Shown: positions 9,096 through 17,496 of the stretch, one piece after another
Position numbering within the stretch: position 1 is the stretch's first letter
Layout: the number at the start of each line of letters is the position of its first letter
NCBI RefSeq assembly: GCF_049445855.1
Contig: NZ_JBMSDV010000004.1
Location: 248,001-312,000, forward strand
Direction of reading: 5' to 3'
From: JAGOCV01 sp049445855
GTDB lineage: Bacteria; Pseudomonadota; Gammaproteobacteria; Burkholderiales; Burkholderiaceae_C
DNA: 64,000 bases
Program-made: the position numbers and the translations under genes
The notes under the pieces: model-generated
Seen by the model: only the letters and a program-made list of their open reading frames with translations
Told to the model about the DNA's origin: nothing
The model's database searches: none

Positions 9096-10269
9096 GAATC
9101 AACTCCACCAGTGGCTGCTCAGTGGCGCGATTGTAGGAATGCTCGCCGGCTGCGCCTCGGGTCCCGCCCCTGCGCCGCGCGGGGATATCCCCGTCGCGGG
9201 GCCTTCGGCGTCCACGACACCGGTCCCGTCGTCCCGCGCGGATGTGCCCGGCGACACCGCCGCGCTGCCGCCCGCCATCACACAAGGCAAGAGCCGCTGG
9301 GTGCCGGTGCGCTGGGCCGAGCTCCCCGGCTTTCCGGACGATGCGTTGCACGAGGCCTGGAACGCGTGGCTGAAAAGCTGCGAACGCCCCCCGCCTGCGT
9401 TTGCTTCGCTGTGCCCCGAAATCCGCCAGCTGGCCATCGGCGAAGGCGACGAGCAGCGCGCCTGGATGGTGCGGCGTCTTCAGCCCTACCGTGTCGAGCC
9501 GCTGCAGGGCGCCAGCGACGGCTTGCTCACGAGCTATTACGAGCCGGTGCTCGAAGCGAGCCGGCAGCCAGTGGCCGGATTCAGCGCGCCGCTGTACCGG
9601 ACGCCCGCCGGCCTTGCGTCACGCAAGCCCTGGTACACGCGGCAGGAAATCGACACGTTGCCGCAGGCGCGTGCGGCGCTCCAGGGCCGCGAGATCGCCT
9701 ATCTGGCCGACCCCATCGATGCGCTCGTGTTGCAGATCCAGGGCTCCGGCCGGCTGCGCGTGCGTGAAGCCGACGGTTCGACGCGCTTCGTGCGCGTGGC
9801 GTTCGCCGGCTCGAACGAGCAGCCTTACCGCAGCGTCAACCAGTGGCTGCTGTCGCAAGGCGTCACCCGCATCAACCCCTGGCCCGACGCAACCAAGGCC
9901 TGGGCTGCGCAGAACCCGCAGCGCGTGAACGAGTTGCTGTGGAGCAATCCGCGCTACGTGTTCTTCCGTGAAGAGGCGTTGTCCGATCTCGATGCGGCGT
10001 TCGGGCCGCGCGGTGCGCAGGGCGTGCCGTTGACGCCGGGCCGCTCCATCGCGGTGGACCCGCAGAGCATTCCCTACGGCACGCCGGTCTGGCTGGCGAG
10101 CACGGGCGTGCTGCCGCTGCAGCGGCTGGTGCTGGCGCAGGACACGGGCAGTGCCATCGTCGGCGCGGTGCGTGCGGACTACTTTGCCGGCACGGGCGAT
10201 GAAGCCGGCCTGCTGGCGGCGCGCGTGAAGCAGCCGCTCAGCCTGTGGGTGCTGTGGCCGAAGCGCTGA
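9094..10269 (+). CDS. mltA: MltA, membrane-bound lytic murein transglycosylase A
   Basis: Lytic transglycosylase that cleaves the glycan strands of peptidoglycan with formation of 1,6-anhydro ends. The product is 391 aa from the ATG at 9094; an ATG two codons earlier at 9088 is equally possible. A lipoprotein signal is present (LLSGAIVGMLAGC), so the enzyme is anchored to the outer membrane. The MltA domain has GLLTSYYEPVLEASR and IDALVLQIQGSGRLRV. The C-terminal 3D domain contains the catalytic-aspartate region LAQDTGSAIVGAVRADYF. The start codon overlaps that of a divergent 49-codon gene, so the two compete for the same few bases. It converges on the MFS gene across a small hairpin. Confidence 0.93.
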   Translation: MNQLHQWLLSGAIVGMLAGCASGPAPAPRGDIPVAGPSASTTPVPSSRADVPGDTAALPPAITQGKSRWVPVRWAELPGFPDDALHEAWNAWLKSCERPPPAFASLCPEIRQLAIGEGDEQRAWMVRRLQPYRVEPLQGASDGLLTSYYEPVLEASRQPVAGFSAPLYRTPAGLASRKPWYTRQEIDTLPQARAALQGREIAYLADPIDALVLQIQGSGRLRVREADGSTRFVRVAFAGSNEQPYRSVNQWLLSQGVTRINPWPDATKAWAAQNPQRVNELLWSNPRYVFFREEALSDLDAAFGPRGAQGVPLTPGRSIAVDPQSIPYGTPVWLASTGVLPLQRLVLAQDTGSAIVGAVRADYFAGTGDEAGLLAARVKQPLSLWVLWPKR

Positions 10270-10287
10270 CCTGGACCCGCAGCGCTT
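10261..10287. terminator. Possible bidirectional terminator hairpin between mltA and MFS gene
   Basis: AAGCGCT (10261-10267) and AGCGCTT (10281-10287) form a 7-bp stem with a 13-nt loop that spans the mltA stop codon. Only a short T run follows on the plus strand, so the hairpin is weak as an intrinsic terminator. Its place between convergent genes fits that role. Confidence 0.35.
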
Positions 10288-10291
10288 TCCG

Positions 10292-11908
10292 TCAATCGTG
10301 GTTGTCGACCACGTAGCGCGTGATCAGCGGCGGCGCGTCGCCGACGTGGAAGGCCAGTCGCCGCTCGCGCAATGACAGGTCGGCGGCGGTCACGCGGTCG
10401 AAACGCCGCAGGTGTTCCGTCCATGAAACGTCCACCACCTGTTCGATGAAGCGTGCCGGGTTCGACGTGTCGTGCAGCAGGAACCAGGCGAGCGCGCCCT
10501 GGCCGATGCGCACGCGCCGGCTCTCTTCCATCACCGCGCGGAATTCGTTGGCGCGGTCCGGGTCGATCAGGTATTCCACCGTCACGACCACACGCCCTGC
10601 ATCCACGGCCTCGGGCAGCGGATGGGTGATCGGAGGACGCGCCGGCGTGAGGTCCATGGTCGTGTCGTTCACCGGCATCAGCCGCTGCGCCACATGCATC
10701 AGGCTCGCACCGGTGAACGCAGCGACGAGCAGACTGGTCTGGATGCTCGTGTAGGTGGCGACCTGGCCCCACAGCGCCGCGCCGGCCGCACTCGCGCCCA
10801 TGATGGACATCTGGTACATCGACATGCCGCGCGCGCGCACCCAGTCGGGCAGCGCCATCTGCGCCGAGACCGTGAGCGTGTTGGCCGTGGTGATCCAGGC
10901 TGCGCCGGCGAGGAACATCACCGGTACGCCGATATAGATCGGCGGCGAGAACGCCATGACCGCGCTGCCCACCGCCTGCAGCGCCGCACCGCGGAAGGCC
11001 AGCGCTTCCGAGCTCATGTGGCGGCGCAACACCTGCATCGACAATGCGGCGGTGATCGCACCGGCCCCCATGGCGGCCAGCAGCAGCGTGAAGGTGCCCG
11101 CATTGCCGCCCGGCATGGCGCGCGCCACCAGTGGCAGCAGCGCGAGCAGCGCCGTGGAATGCAGGAAGAAGATGGCGATGCGCAGCAGCACACCGCGCAG
11201 CCGGGCCGACTGGCCGACGTACTGCAGGCCCACACGCATGGCCGACAGCAGTGGCTCGCGGCCCAGGGGGTTGGGCGGTGTGGCCTCGCGCTTCCAGCGC
11301 CACACGGTGATGCCCGCGATGATCGACATGACGGCGTTGAGCGCGAACACCCACAGGCTGCCCGCCGCCGCGATGATGGCGCCTGCCAGCAGCGGGCCGA
11401 TGATGCGCGACGCATTCATCGACACGCCGTTGAGCGCCAGCGCGGCAGGCAACTCCTTGCGCGGCACCAGCTCAGGCACGATGGCCGAGAACACCGGCCA
11501 GCGCAGTGCCAGGCCCACGCCATTGAGGAACACGAGGAACAGAAGCACCGGCGCCGACATGCCGTCGAACATCAGCACGACGCACAGCAGCAAGGCCACG
11601 GCCGCCACCCAGAATTGCGTGGCCATGAAATAGCGGCGGCGGTCGAGGATGTCGGCCAGCGCGCCGCTGGGCAGCCCGAGCAGGAACACCGGCAGCGTGG
11701 ACGCCGTCTGCACCGCGGCCACCCAGGCGGGCGACGTGGTCAGCGAGGTCATCAGCCACGCGGCCGCGACGTCGTTCATCCACATGCACGAATTCGCGAT
11801 GAGCCATGTGGCCCAGAGCATGCGGAAGACCGGGCGCCTGAGTGGCGCCAGCGCGGAAGGGGTTTCGGGAGCCGGCGTGGGGGTGCCGGGTTCAGATGTG
11901 AGGGACAT
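10292..11908 (-). CDS. MFS transporter (MFS_3/EntS-like) with C-terminal cytoplasmic domain
   Basis: Major facilitator protein of 538 aa. About 12 membrane helices occupy residues 28-420, with the family loop LPSGALADILDRRRY between helices 2 and 3 and helix segments such as FRMLWATWLIANSCMW. This places it in the MFS_3 group, which includes the siderophore exporter EntS. The last 115 or so residues are soluble (VVVTVEYLIDPDRANEFRAVM, then WFLLHDTSNPARFIEQVV) and resemble an antibiotic-biosynthesis-monooxygenase-type ferredoxin-like fold, a fusion known in this group. Substrate is unknown; efflux of a small molecule is the default inference. It follows the exported protein and Lrp genes on the same strand and has its own -10-like GACAAT 8 nt before the ATG. 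Confidence 0.85.
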   Translation of the reverse strand: MSLTSEPGTPTPAPETPSALAPLRRPVFRMLWATWLIANSCMWMNDVAAAWLMTSLTTSPAWVAAVQTASTLPVFLLGLPSGALADILDRRRYFMATQFWVAAVALLLCVVLMFDGMSAPVLLFLVFLNGVGLALRWPVFSAIVPELVPRKELPAALALNGVSMNASRIIGPLLAGAIIAAAGSLWVFALNAVMSIIAGITVWRWKREATPPNPLGREPLLSAMRVGLQYVGQSARLRGVLLRIAIFFLHSTALLALLPLVARAMPGGNAGTFTLLLAAMGAGAITAALSMQVLRRHMSSEALAFRGAALQAVGSAVMAFSPPIYIGVPVMFLAGAAWITTANTLTVSAQMALPDWVRARGMSMYQMSIMGASAAGAALWGQVATYTSIQTSLLVAAFTGASLMHVAQRLMPVNDTTMDLTPARPPITHPLPEAVDAGRVVVTVEYLIDPDRANEFRAVMEESRRVRIGQGALAWFLLHDTSNPARFIEQVVDVSWTEHLRRFDRVTAADLSLRERRLAFHVGDAPPLITRYVVDNHD

Positions 11909-11916
11909 CGCCCGCT

Positions 11917-11922
11917 ATTGTC
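11917..11922 (-). promoter_or_regulatory. Candidate -10 (GACAAT) of the MFS gene
   Basis: GACAAT on the minus strand ends 8 nt before the ATG at 11908, inside a 27-bp gap. Transcription from it would start at or just before the start codon. The spacing and hexamer are identical to those before the DMT gene at 48409. No good -35 is seen. Confidence 0.3.
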
Positions 11923-11935
11923 GCCGCTGCCGGCC

Positions 11936-12574
11936 TCATCGCACGGAAATGCGCAGTTGAACTTTCAGGCTGGCCTGCGAACTGCCCTGGCCTTGGGACA
12001 GCGTGCCGCTGCTGCGCGAATCGCCCGCGTCCATCGACTCGGCCAGCGTGAACCATTCGCCCAGCGGCGCAACGATGGTCGAGGCCGCCGATGCAGACTG
12101 GCCCTGCCGCGCGAGCGCCGTGCCGATCTCCAGTTCCACCGAATCGCCACCGCGCCAGACCGGCCGTGCGGAGAAGCCGCTGTTCGCATCGAGCAGCACC
12201 GTGCCCGGCACCGCACGCACCTGGCCGTTGACCACGAAAGTCTGCACCAGCCGCACTGGCACGGTGTTGCCCATGTTGACCTGCGTGGCGCGGCCGTTGA
12301 GCACCAGCATCATCTGCGTGAGGTTGCGCATCTCCTGCCGCTGGCCCGCGCCGCCCGACAGGCCGATGTTGGCGCTCGAGTTGCCCGGTTGCAGCACGAT
12401 GGCGCCGGACCCGCCGAAGCCGCTGCGCGACGCCATGCCCGCCTGCTCCTGGCGCACTTCGATCTGCAGGTTCTTCAATGGCAGGTCGGCCGGTTGCGGC
12501 GAGACCTGCGCGGTTGCGGTGATGGCCGGCAGCAGGGCCAGCAAGGCGATGAGGTGAAGCGAACGTCTGCGCAT
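11936..12574 (-). CDS. Exported protein of unknown function, weak resemblance to secretin domain
   Basis: Protein of 212 aa with a clear Sec signal peptide (MRRRSLHLIALLALLPAITATAQV, cleaved after about residue 22), so it should be periplasmic or outer-membrane associated. A strong AAGGAG site precedes the ATG. No family is recognised with certainty. The middle reads VLNGRATQVNMGNTVPV, then SVELEIGTALARQ and VAPLGEWFTLAES. That order is reminiscent of the C-terminal secretin domain, where NG-x-A-x-G-x-x-P is followed by a gate-strand region, but the protein lacks the N domains and is too short to be a whole secretin. It sits 26 bp downstream of the Lrp gene and upstream of the MFS gene. Confidence 0.7.
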   Translation of the reverse strand: MRRRSLHLIALLALLPAITATAQVSPQPADLPLKNLQIEVRQEQAGMASRSGFGGSGAIVLQPGNSSANIGLSGGAGQRQEMRNLTQMMLVLNGRATQVNMGNTVPVRLVQTFVVNGQVRAVPGTVLLDANSGFSARPVWRGGDSVELEIGTALARQGQSASAASTIVAPLGEWFTLAESMDAGDSRSSGTLSQGQGSSQASLKVQLRISVR

Positions 12575-12600
12575 GAAAACTCCTTCGGACGGCGTGCGGG

Positions 12601-13086
12601 TCAGCCGGCCGGCTTGACCAGATGACCCAGCGGCAGCGCCCCGCCCGATTTGACCTCACCCAGCGAAAAGCTGGTGTGCAAATCTTTCACGTTCGGCAGG
12701 TTGATGAGGCTTTGCCGCGCAAAGCGCGAAAACGCGTCCAGATCCTGTGCCACCACCTGCAGCTCGAACGTGCCTGCGCCGCTGATGTAGTGGCAGGCCA
12801 TCACCTCGGGCAGCTTCTTGATGGCTTCCTCCAGGCGCTTCGTTTCGGCGCCATTGGTGCGCTCGGCGTCCACGCGCACGAAGGCCAGCACGCCCAGGCC
12901 TACCTTGCGGCGGTTGATCTCCGCGTGGTAGCCCGTGATGAAGCCCGCTTCTTCCAGTGCCCGTACGCGCCGCCAGCAGGGCGCGGCCGACAGGCCCACG
13001 CGCGAGGCGAGTTCTGCGTTGGTGAGCCGGGCGTCGGCCTGCAGTTCCGTGAGGATGGCGAGGTCGAACTTGTCGAGTGTTTCCAT
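12601..13086 (-). CDS. Lrp/AsnC-family transcriptional regulator
   Basis: Regulator of 161 aa. The N-terminal helix-turn-helix spans about residues 4-50 (LDKFDLAILTELQADARLTNAELASRVGLSAAP, then CWRRVRALEEAGFI). The C-terminal RAM ligand-binding domain follows (VRVDAERTN, ACHYISGAGTFELQVVAQD, LPNVKDLHTSFSLGEVK). The start METLDKFD at 13086 matches the family; an upstream in-frame extension lacks family sequence. It is divergent from the indolepyruvate ferredoxin oxidoreductase gene, a pairing seen in other betaproteobacteria, so it probably senses an amino or keto acid and controls that gene. A near-palindrome just upstream of its start is a candidate operator for autoregulation. Confidence 0.93.
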   Translation of the reverse strand: METLDKFDLAILTELQADARLTNAELASRVGLSAAPCWRRVRALEEAGFITGYHAEINRRKVGLGVLAFVRVDAERTNGAETKRLEEAIKKLPEVMACHYISGAGTFELQVVAQDLDAFSRFARQSLINLPNVKDLHTSFSLGEVKSGGALPLGHLVKPAG

Positions 13087-13099
13087 TTTCCGGATTATT

Positions 13100-13116
13100 G
13101 AGCAAGATTCTTTCTC
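13100..13116. promoter_or_regulatory. Candidate Lrp-type operator
   Basis: GAGCAAGATTCTTTCTC is a 17-bp imperfect palindrome: it equals its reverse complement at 15 of 17 positions. It starts 14 bp upstream of the lrp ATG in the 217-bp divergent gap. AT-rich 15-17 bp dyads are typical of Lrp/AsnC sites, but function here is inferred. Confidence 0.4.
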
Positions 13117-13267
13117 AGAGCGCTGAATAGGGGGCATAAAACGCAAAGACTTATCCATCCAACGGGCATACACTTTGCATGACAGACAGGCCGCGCCACC
13201 ACCCCGGTGCGGCAAGGAGCGTCCGGCTGCCCACGAAGCTGCCCGACAAACAGACAGAGCAGTAAGA

Positions 13268-13285
13268 GCCGGCAAAAAAGCCGGC
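13268..13285 (+). promoter_or_regulatory. Leader stem-loop before the ribosome-binding site of the IOR gene
   Basis: GCCGGC, six A residues, then GCCGGC form a 6-bp all-GC stem with an A6 loop. It ends 4 nt before the AGGAGA ribosome-binding site (13290-13295), 18 nt before the ATG at 13304. It may protect the mRNA 5' region or affect ribosome access. Confidence 0.4.
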
Positions 13286-13303
13286 GGCCAGGAGACCGAC
13301 ACG

Positions 13304-16300
13304 ATGAATGCCCCGCTGCCCGAGCACATCCGCAAGGCGCTCGAAACCGTCACCCTCGACGACAAGTATTCCCTCGACTACGGTCGCGCCTTCATGAGCG
13401 GCGTGCAGGCGCTGGTGAAGCTGCCCATGCTGCAGCGCCAGCGCGATGCGCTCGCCGGCAAGAACACGGCGGGGTTCATCAGCGGTTACCGCGGTTCACC
13501 GCTCGGCGGCTACGACCAGGCGCTCTGGAAAGCCAGCAAATATCTCAAGGCGCAGAACATCGTCTTCCAGCCGGGCGTGAACGAAGAACTCGCCGCCACC
13601 GCGCTCTGGGGAACGCAGCAGATGGGCTTCGCGCCCGCCGGCAGCAACAAGTTCGACGGCGTCTTCGGCATCTGGTACGGCAAGGGCCCCGGTGTGGACC
13701 GTTGCTCCGATGTCTTCAAGCATGCCAACATGGCCGGCACCACGCCCTGGGGCGGCGTGATCGCGGTGGCCGGAGACGACCACGTCTCCAAGAGCTCCAC
13801 CGCCGCACACCAGAGCGATCACATCTTCAAGGCCTGCGGGCTGCCGGTGTTCTTCCCTGCAACGGTGCAGGAAATCCTGGACCTCGGCGTCCACGCCTTC
13901 GCCATGAGCCGCTTCTCCGGTGTGTGGGCCGGCATGAAGACCATCCAGGAAATCGTCGAGTCCAGCGCGACGGCGATGATCGATCCGGAGCGCGTGCAGA
14001 TCGTCATCCCGCAGGACTTCCAGATGCCGCCCGGCGGCGTGCACATCCGCTGGCCCGACCATGCGCTGGAACAGGAAGCGCGCCTCTTCGACTACAAGTG
14101 GTACGCGGCGCTCGCGTACATCCGCGCCAACCGGCTCAACTACAACGTGGTCGAAGGAAAGAACGACCGCTTCGGCCTCATCGCCAGCGGCAAGGCCTAC
14201 AACGACACGCGCCAGGCCCTGCTCGACCTGGGCCTGGACGACGATGCCTGCCGCCAGATGGGCATCCGCCTGCACAAGGTGGGCGTGGTGTGGCCGCTCG
14301 AAGCGCAGCTCACGCGCGAGTTCGCCACCGGGCTGCAGGAAATCCTGGTGGTGGAGGAAAAGCGCCAGGTCATCGAATACCAGCTCAAGGAAGAGCTCTA
14401 CAACTGGCGCGCCGACGTGCGGCCCAACGTGCTGGGCAAGTTCAATGAAGGCGAGGGCGACTTCTCCGGCGGGGAATGGTCCAAGCCGAACCCGACGGCC
14501 GACACGCTGCTGCGCGCCAATGCGGACCTGTCGCCCGCACTCATCGCCCGCGCGATCGCCAAGCGCCTGAAGAAGACCGGCGTGCTCGAAGCCGCCGGCG
14601 CCGACATGGTGGCGCGCGTCGACGCGCAACTGGCCATCCTCGAAGCGAAAGAGCGCTCGATGCAGGTGCTCGATGCCGGCGGCGTACAGGGTGCGGACCG
14701 CATGCCGTGGTTTTGTTCGGGCTGCCCGCACAACACGTCCACGCGCGTGCCTGAAGGCTCGCGCGCCATGGCCGGCATCGGCTGCCACTTCATGGCGACC
14801 TGGATGGACCGCGAAACCATCGGCTTCACGCAGATGGGCGGTGAGGGCGTGCCGTGGGTCGGTCAGCAGCCCTTCAGCAACGAGAAGCATGTGTTCGCCA
14901 ACCTGGGCGACGGCACGTATTTCCACAGCGGGCTGCTGGCAGTGCGGCAAAGCATCGCGGCCGGTGTGAACATCACCTACAAGCTGCTCTACAACGACGC
15001 GGTGGCCATGACCGGTGGCCAGCAGGTCGGCGAGCGGCCCGAGGGGCACTCGGTGATCCAGATCGCGCAGTCGATGCGTGCCGAGGGTGCGGTGAAGATC
15101 ACCATCGTGACGGACGAGCCGGAGAAATACGCCGGCGCAAAACACCCCGGCGCGCAGGGCGCGCTGGGCCTGCCCGAAGGCATCGCCATCCTGCACCGCG
15201 ACAAGCTCGATGACGTGCAGCGCGAGTTCCGGGAGATCGCCGGCACCACGGTCATCATCTATGACCAGACCTGCGCCACCGAGAAGCGCCGCCGCCGCAA
15301 GCGCGGCACCATGGTCGACCCGGCCAGGCGCGTTGTCATCAACGAACTGGTCTGCGAAGGCTGCGGCGACTGTGGCGTGCAGTCCAACTGCCTGTCGGTC
15401 GAGCCACTCGAGACCGAATTCGGCCGCAAGCGCACGATCAACCAGAGCACTTGCAACAAGGACATGAGCTGCCTCAAGGGCTTCTGTCCGAGCTTCGTGA
15501 CCGTCGAAGGCGGGCAACTGCGCAAGAAGGCCAAGGGCAAGAACCCGTCACCGTTCGAGATGGGCGCGTTGCCCGAGCCGGCGCTGCCTGCGCTGTCGGC
15601 GGCTTACGGCATCGTGGTTGCGGGCGTGGGCGGTACGGGGGTGATCACCATCGGGCAGTTGCTGGGCATGGCCGCGCACCTTGAAGGCAAGGGCATCGTC
15701 ACGCAGGACGCGGCGGGCCTCGCGCAAAAGGGTGGCGCGACCTGGAGCCACGTGCTGATCGCCCATTCGCAGGACGACATCCGCACCACACGCGTGTCGA
15801 TGGCGGCGGCCGACCTGATCCTGGGCTGCGACCCGATCGTCACGGCGGGCAAGGAAACCGTGCTGCGCATGCTGCAGGGCCGCACGCACGTGGCGCTCAA
15901 TTCGCACAGCACGCCGACAGCGGCGTTCGTGCGCAACACCGAATGGCAGAACCCGCAGGACGCCTGTGTGGCGTCCATCTCGCAGGCCGTCGGTTCGGAA
16001 AGCCTGGGCCTGTTTGACGCGGAGGCTGCCGCCACGCGTCTCATGGGGGACAGCATCTACGTGAACCCGATGATCCTCGGTTACGCATGGCAGCGCGGCT
16101 GGATTCCGCTGGCGCTGGCCTCGCTGCATCGCGCGATCGAACTCAATGCCGTCGCCGTGGAGAACAACAAGACGGCTTTCGAATGGGGCCGCCGCGCCGC
16201 CCACGACTGGGCAGGCGTGCAAAAGCTGATGGCCCCGGCCCAGGTGATCGAGTTCAGGACGCGCGAGACGGTCGAGAGCCTGGTGGCCCGCCGCGTGGAA

Positions 16301-16930
16301 TTCCTCACCGGCTACCAGAACGCGGCGTACGCGAAGCGCTATGCCGCGTTCGTGGCGCGCGTCCAGCAGGCGGAAGCGCCCTTGGGCAAGACGGCGCTGG
16401 CCGAGTCGGTGGCGCGCTACCTGTTCAAACTGATGGCCTACAAGGACGAATACGAGGTTGCACGCCTGCAGTCGGACAAATCGTTCCTGGCCCGCGTCCA
16501 TGGCATGTTCGAGGGCGACTTCAAGCTCAACTATCACCTGGCGCCGCCGCTGCTGGCCAGGCGCAATGCCAAGGGCGAGCTGCAGAAGTCGAAATTCGGC
16601 CCATTCATGCTCCAGGGCTTCCGGGTGCTGGCGGGCCTGAAGGGCCTGCGGGGCACCGCGCTGGATGTCTTTGGCTACACCGAAGAGCGCCGCACCGAGC
16701 GCGCGCTGATCGGCGAGTACGAGGCGGCAGTCGAAGAGGTACTCCGGTCGCTGGATGCGGAAAACCACGCACTGGCGGTCGAGATCGCCCGCCTGCCCGA
16801 GCAGATCAAGGGCTATGGCCATGTGAAGGAGCGCAACCTGGCGGCGGCGCGTCAGCGCTGGCAGGACCTGATGGCCCGGTGGCGCTCGCCGGACTCGGCC
16901 CCGGTTACGCCTGCCCGCCAGGCTGCCTGA
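13304..16930 (+). CDS. Indolepyruvate ferredoxin oxidoreductase, fused subunits
   Basis: Thiamine-pyrophosphate and Fe-S enzyme that oxidatively decarboxylates aryl pyruvates such as indolepyruvate to acyl-CoA with reduction of ferredoxin. The product is 1208 aa, the fused one-chain form with alpha- and gamma-like parts that is common in Proteobacteria. The N-terminal part has GFISGYRGSPLGGYD. The thiamine-binding part contains CSGCPHNTSTRVPEGSRA and LGDGTYFHSG. A ferredoxin-like insert near residues 680-725 has CEGCGDCGVQSNC and CNKDMSCLKGFCP. The gamma-like domain starts near residue 765 with GVGGTGVITIGQLLG. AGGAGA lies 8 nt upstream of the ATG at 13304. Divergent from the Lrp regulator, its likely controller. 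Confidence 0.94.
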   Translation: MNAPLPEHIRKALETVTLDDKYSLDYGRAFMSGVQALVKLPMLQRQRDALAGKNTAGFISGYRGSPLGGYDQALWKASKYLKAQNIVFQPGVNEELAATALWGTQQMGFAPAGSNKFDGVFGIWYGKGPGVDRCSDVFKHANMAGTTPWGGVIAVAGDDHVSKSSTAAHQSDHIFKACGLPVFFPATVQEILDLGVHAFAMSRFSGVWAGMKTIQEIVESSATAMIDPERVQIVIPQDFQMPPGGVHIRWPDHALEQEARLFDYKWYAALAYIRANRLNYNVVEGKNDRFGLIASGKAYNDTRQALLDLGLDDDACRQMGIRLHKVGVVWPLEAQLTREFATGLQEILVVEEKRQVIEYQLKEELYNWRADVRPNVLGKFNEGEGDFSGGEWSKPNPTADTLLRANADLSPALIARAIAKRLKKTGVLEAAGADMVARVDAQLAILEAKERSMQVLDAGGVQGADRMPWFCSGCPHNTSTRVPEGSRAMAGIGCHFMATWMDRETIGFTQMGGEGVPWVGQQPFSNEKHVFANLGDGTYFHSGLLAVRQSIAAGVNITYKLLYNDAVAMTGGQQVGERPEGHSVIQIAQSMRAEGAVKITIVTDEPEKYAGAKHPGAQGALGLPEGIAILHRDKLDDVQREFREIAGTTVIIYDQTCATEKRRRRKRGTMVDPARRVVINELVCEGCGDCGVQSNCLSVEPLETEFGRKRTINQSTCNKDMSCLKGFCPSFVTVEGGQLRKKAKGKNPSPFEMGALPEPALPALSAAYGIVVAGVGGTGVITIGQLLGMAAHLEGKGIVTQDAAGLAQKGGATWSHVLIAHSQDDIRTTRVSMAAADLILGCDPIVTAGKETVLRMLQGRTHVALNSHSTPTAAFVRNTEWQNPQDACVASISQAVGSESLGLFDAEAAATRLMGDSIYVNPMILGYAWQRGWIPLALASLHRAIELNAVAVENNKTAFEWGRRAAHDWAGVQKLMAPAQVIEFRTRETVESLVARRVEFLTGYQNAAYAKRYAAFVARVQQAEAPLGKTALAESVARYLFKLMAYKDEYEVARLQSDKSFLARVHGMFEGDFKLNYHLAPPLLARRNAKGELQKSKFGPFMLQGFRVLAGLKGLRGTALDVFGYTEERRTERALIGEYEAAVEEVLRSLDAENHALAVEIARLPEQIKGYGHVKERNLAAARQRWQDLMARWRSPDSAPVTPARQAA

Positions 16931-16986
16931 ACAGCGCCCGGCTGCCGACTGCGGGCGGGGGTGCGCTCCAGTCGAGGCCGGAGCCC

Positions 16987-17047
16987 TTGAAAGGCCCGTT
17001 CTGCAGCCGGATATAGACGGCACGCGCCGAGGGCCGCCGCATACAAT
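16987..17047 (+). promoter_or_regulatory. Candidate promoter region for yajC-secD-secF
   Basis: TTGAAA (16987-16992) is followed after 17 nt by GATATA (17010-17015). A second -10-like hexamer, TACAAT, lies at 17042-17047. Either could drive the sec genes, which have lost the usual queA-tgt genes upstream. The leader would be roughly 85-115 nt. Confidence 0.35.
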
Positions 17048-17135
17048 CCCAAGGTTTCCCCGCGCTCTCCCGCCCTTGGCCGGGCTGGCTGCGGCCTTTC
17101 GCCTTCTTCTGATACTTCCAACCCTGGAGATACCT

Positions 17136-17471
17136 GTGTTCATTTCTTCCGCCTTTGCCCAGACCGCGCCCGCAGCCACCGCCTCCGGCGGCGGCATCAT
17201 GTCGCAGCTGGGCGGCATGCTGCCGCTGGTGCTGATGTTCGTGGTGCTGTACTTCGTGATGATCCGGCCCCAGATGAAGCGCCAGAAAGAGCACCGCGCC
17301 ATGATCGATGCGCTGGCCAAGGGCGACGAAGTCGCCACCGCCGGCGGTCTGCTGGGCAAGGTGACCAAGCTGGGCGACAGCTACGTGAGCGTCGAAGTCG
17401 CCACCGGCGTGGAGGTGCAACTGCAGCGCTCGGCTGTCGTGCAGGTCCTGCCCAAGGGCACCATCAAATAA
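17136..17471 (+). CDS. yajC: YajC, Sec translocase accessory subunit
   Basis: Small inner-membrane subunit that associates with SecD-SecF and the SecYEG channel. The product is 111 aa from a GTG at 17136, preceded by GGAG with 6-7 nt spacing; that start gives the family N-terminus FISSAFAQTAPAAT. One membrane helix (about residues 24-46, with GGMLPLVLMFVVLYFVMI) is followed by the conserved RPQMKRQKEHRAMIDALAKGDEV and TAGGLLGKV. It is the first gene of yajC-secD-secF; secD begins 25 bp downstream. The queA and tgt genes that usually precede it in Proteobacteria are absent here. Confidence 0.95.
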   Translation: MFISSAFAQTAPAATASGGGIMSQLGGMLPLVLMFVVLYFVMIRPQMKRQKEHRAMIDALAKGDEVATAGGLLGKVTKLGDSYVSVEVATGVEVQLQRSAVVQVLPKGTIK

Positions 17472-17496
17472 AAACCGGTAGTCAAGCTACGCAATC

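Noticed and set aside
10472..12625. Open frame of 717 codons on the plus strand
   Set aside because: Antisense to the MFS transporter and exported-protein genes, with only Arg/His/Gln-rich low-complexity sequence.
13496..15517. Open frame of 673 codons on the minus strand
   Set aside because: Shadow of the indolepyruvate ferredoxin oxidoreductase gene; no domain recognised.
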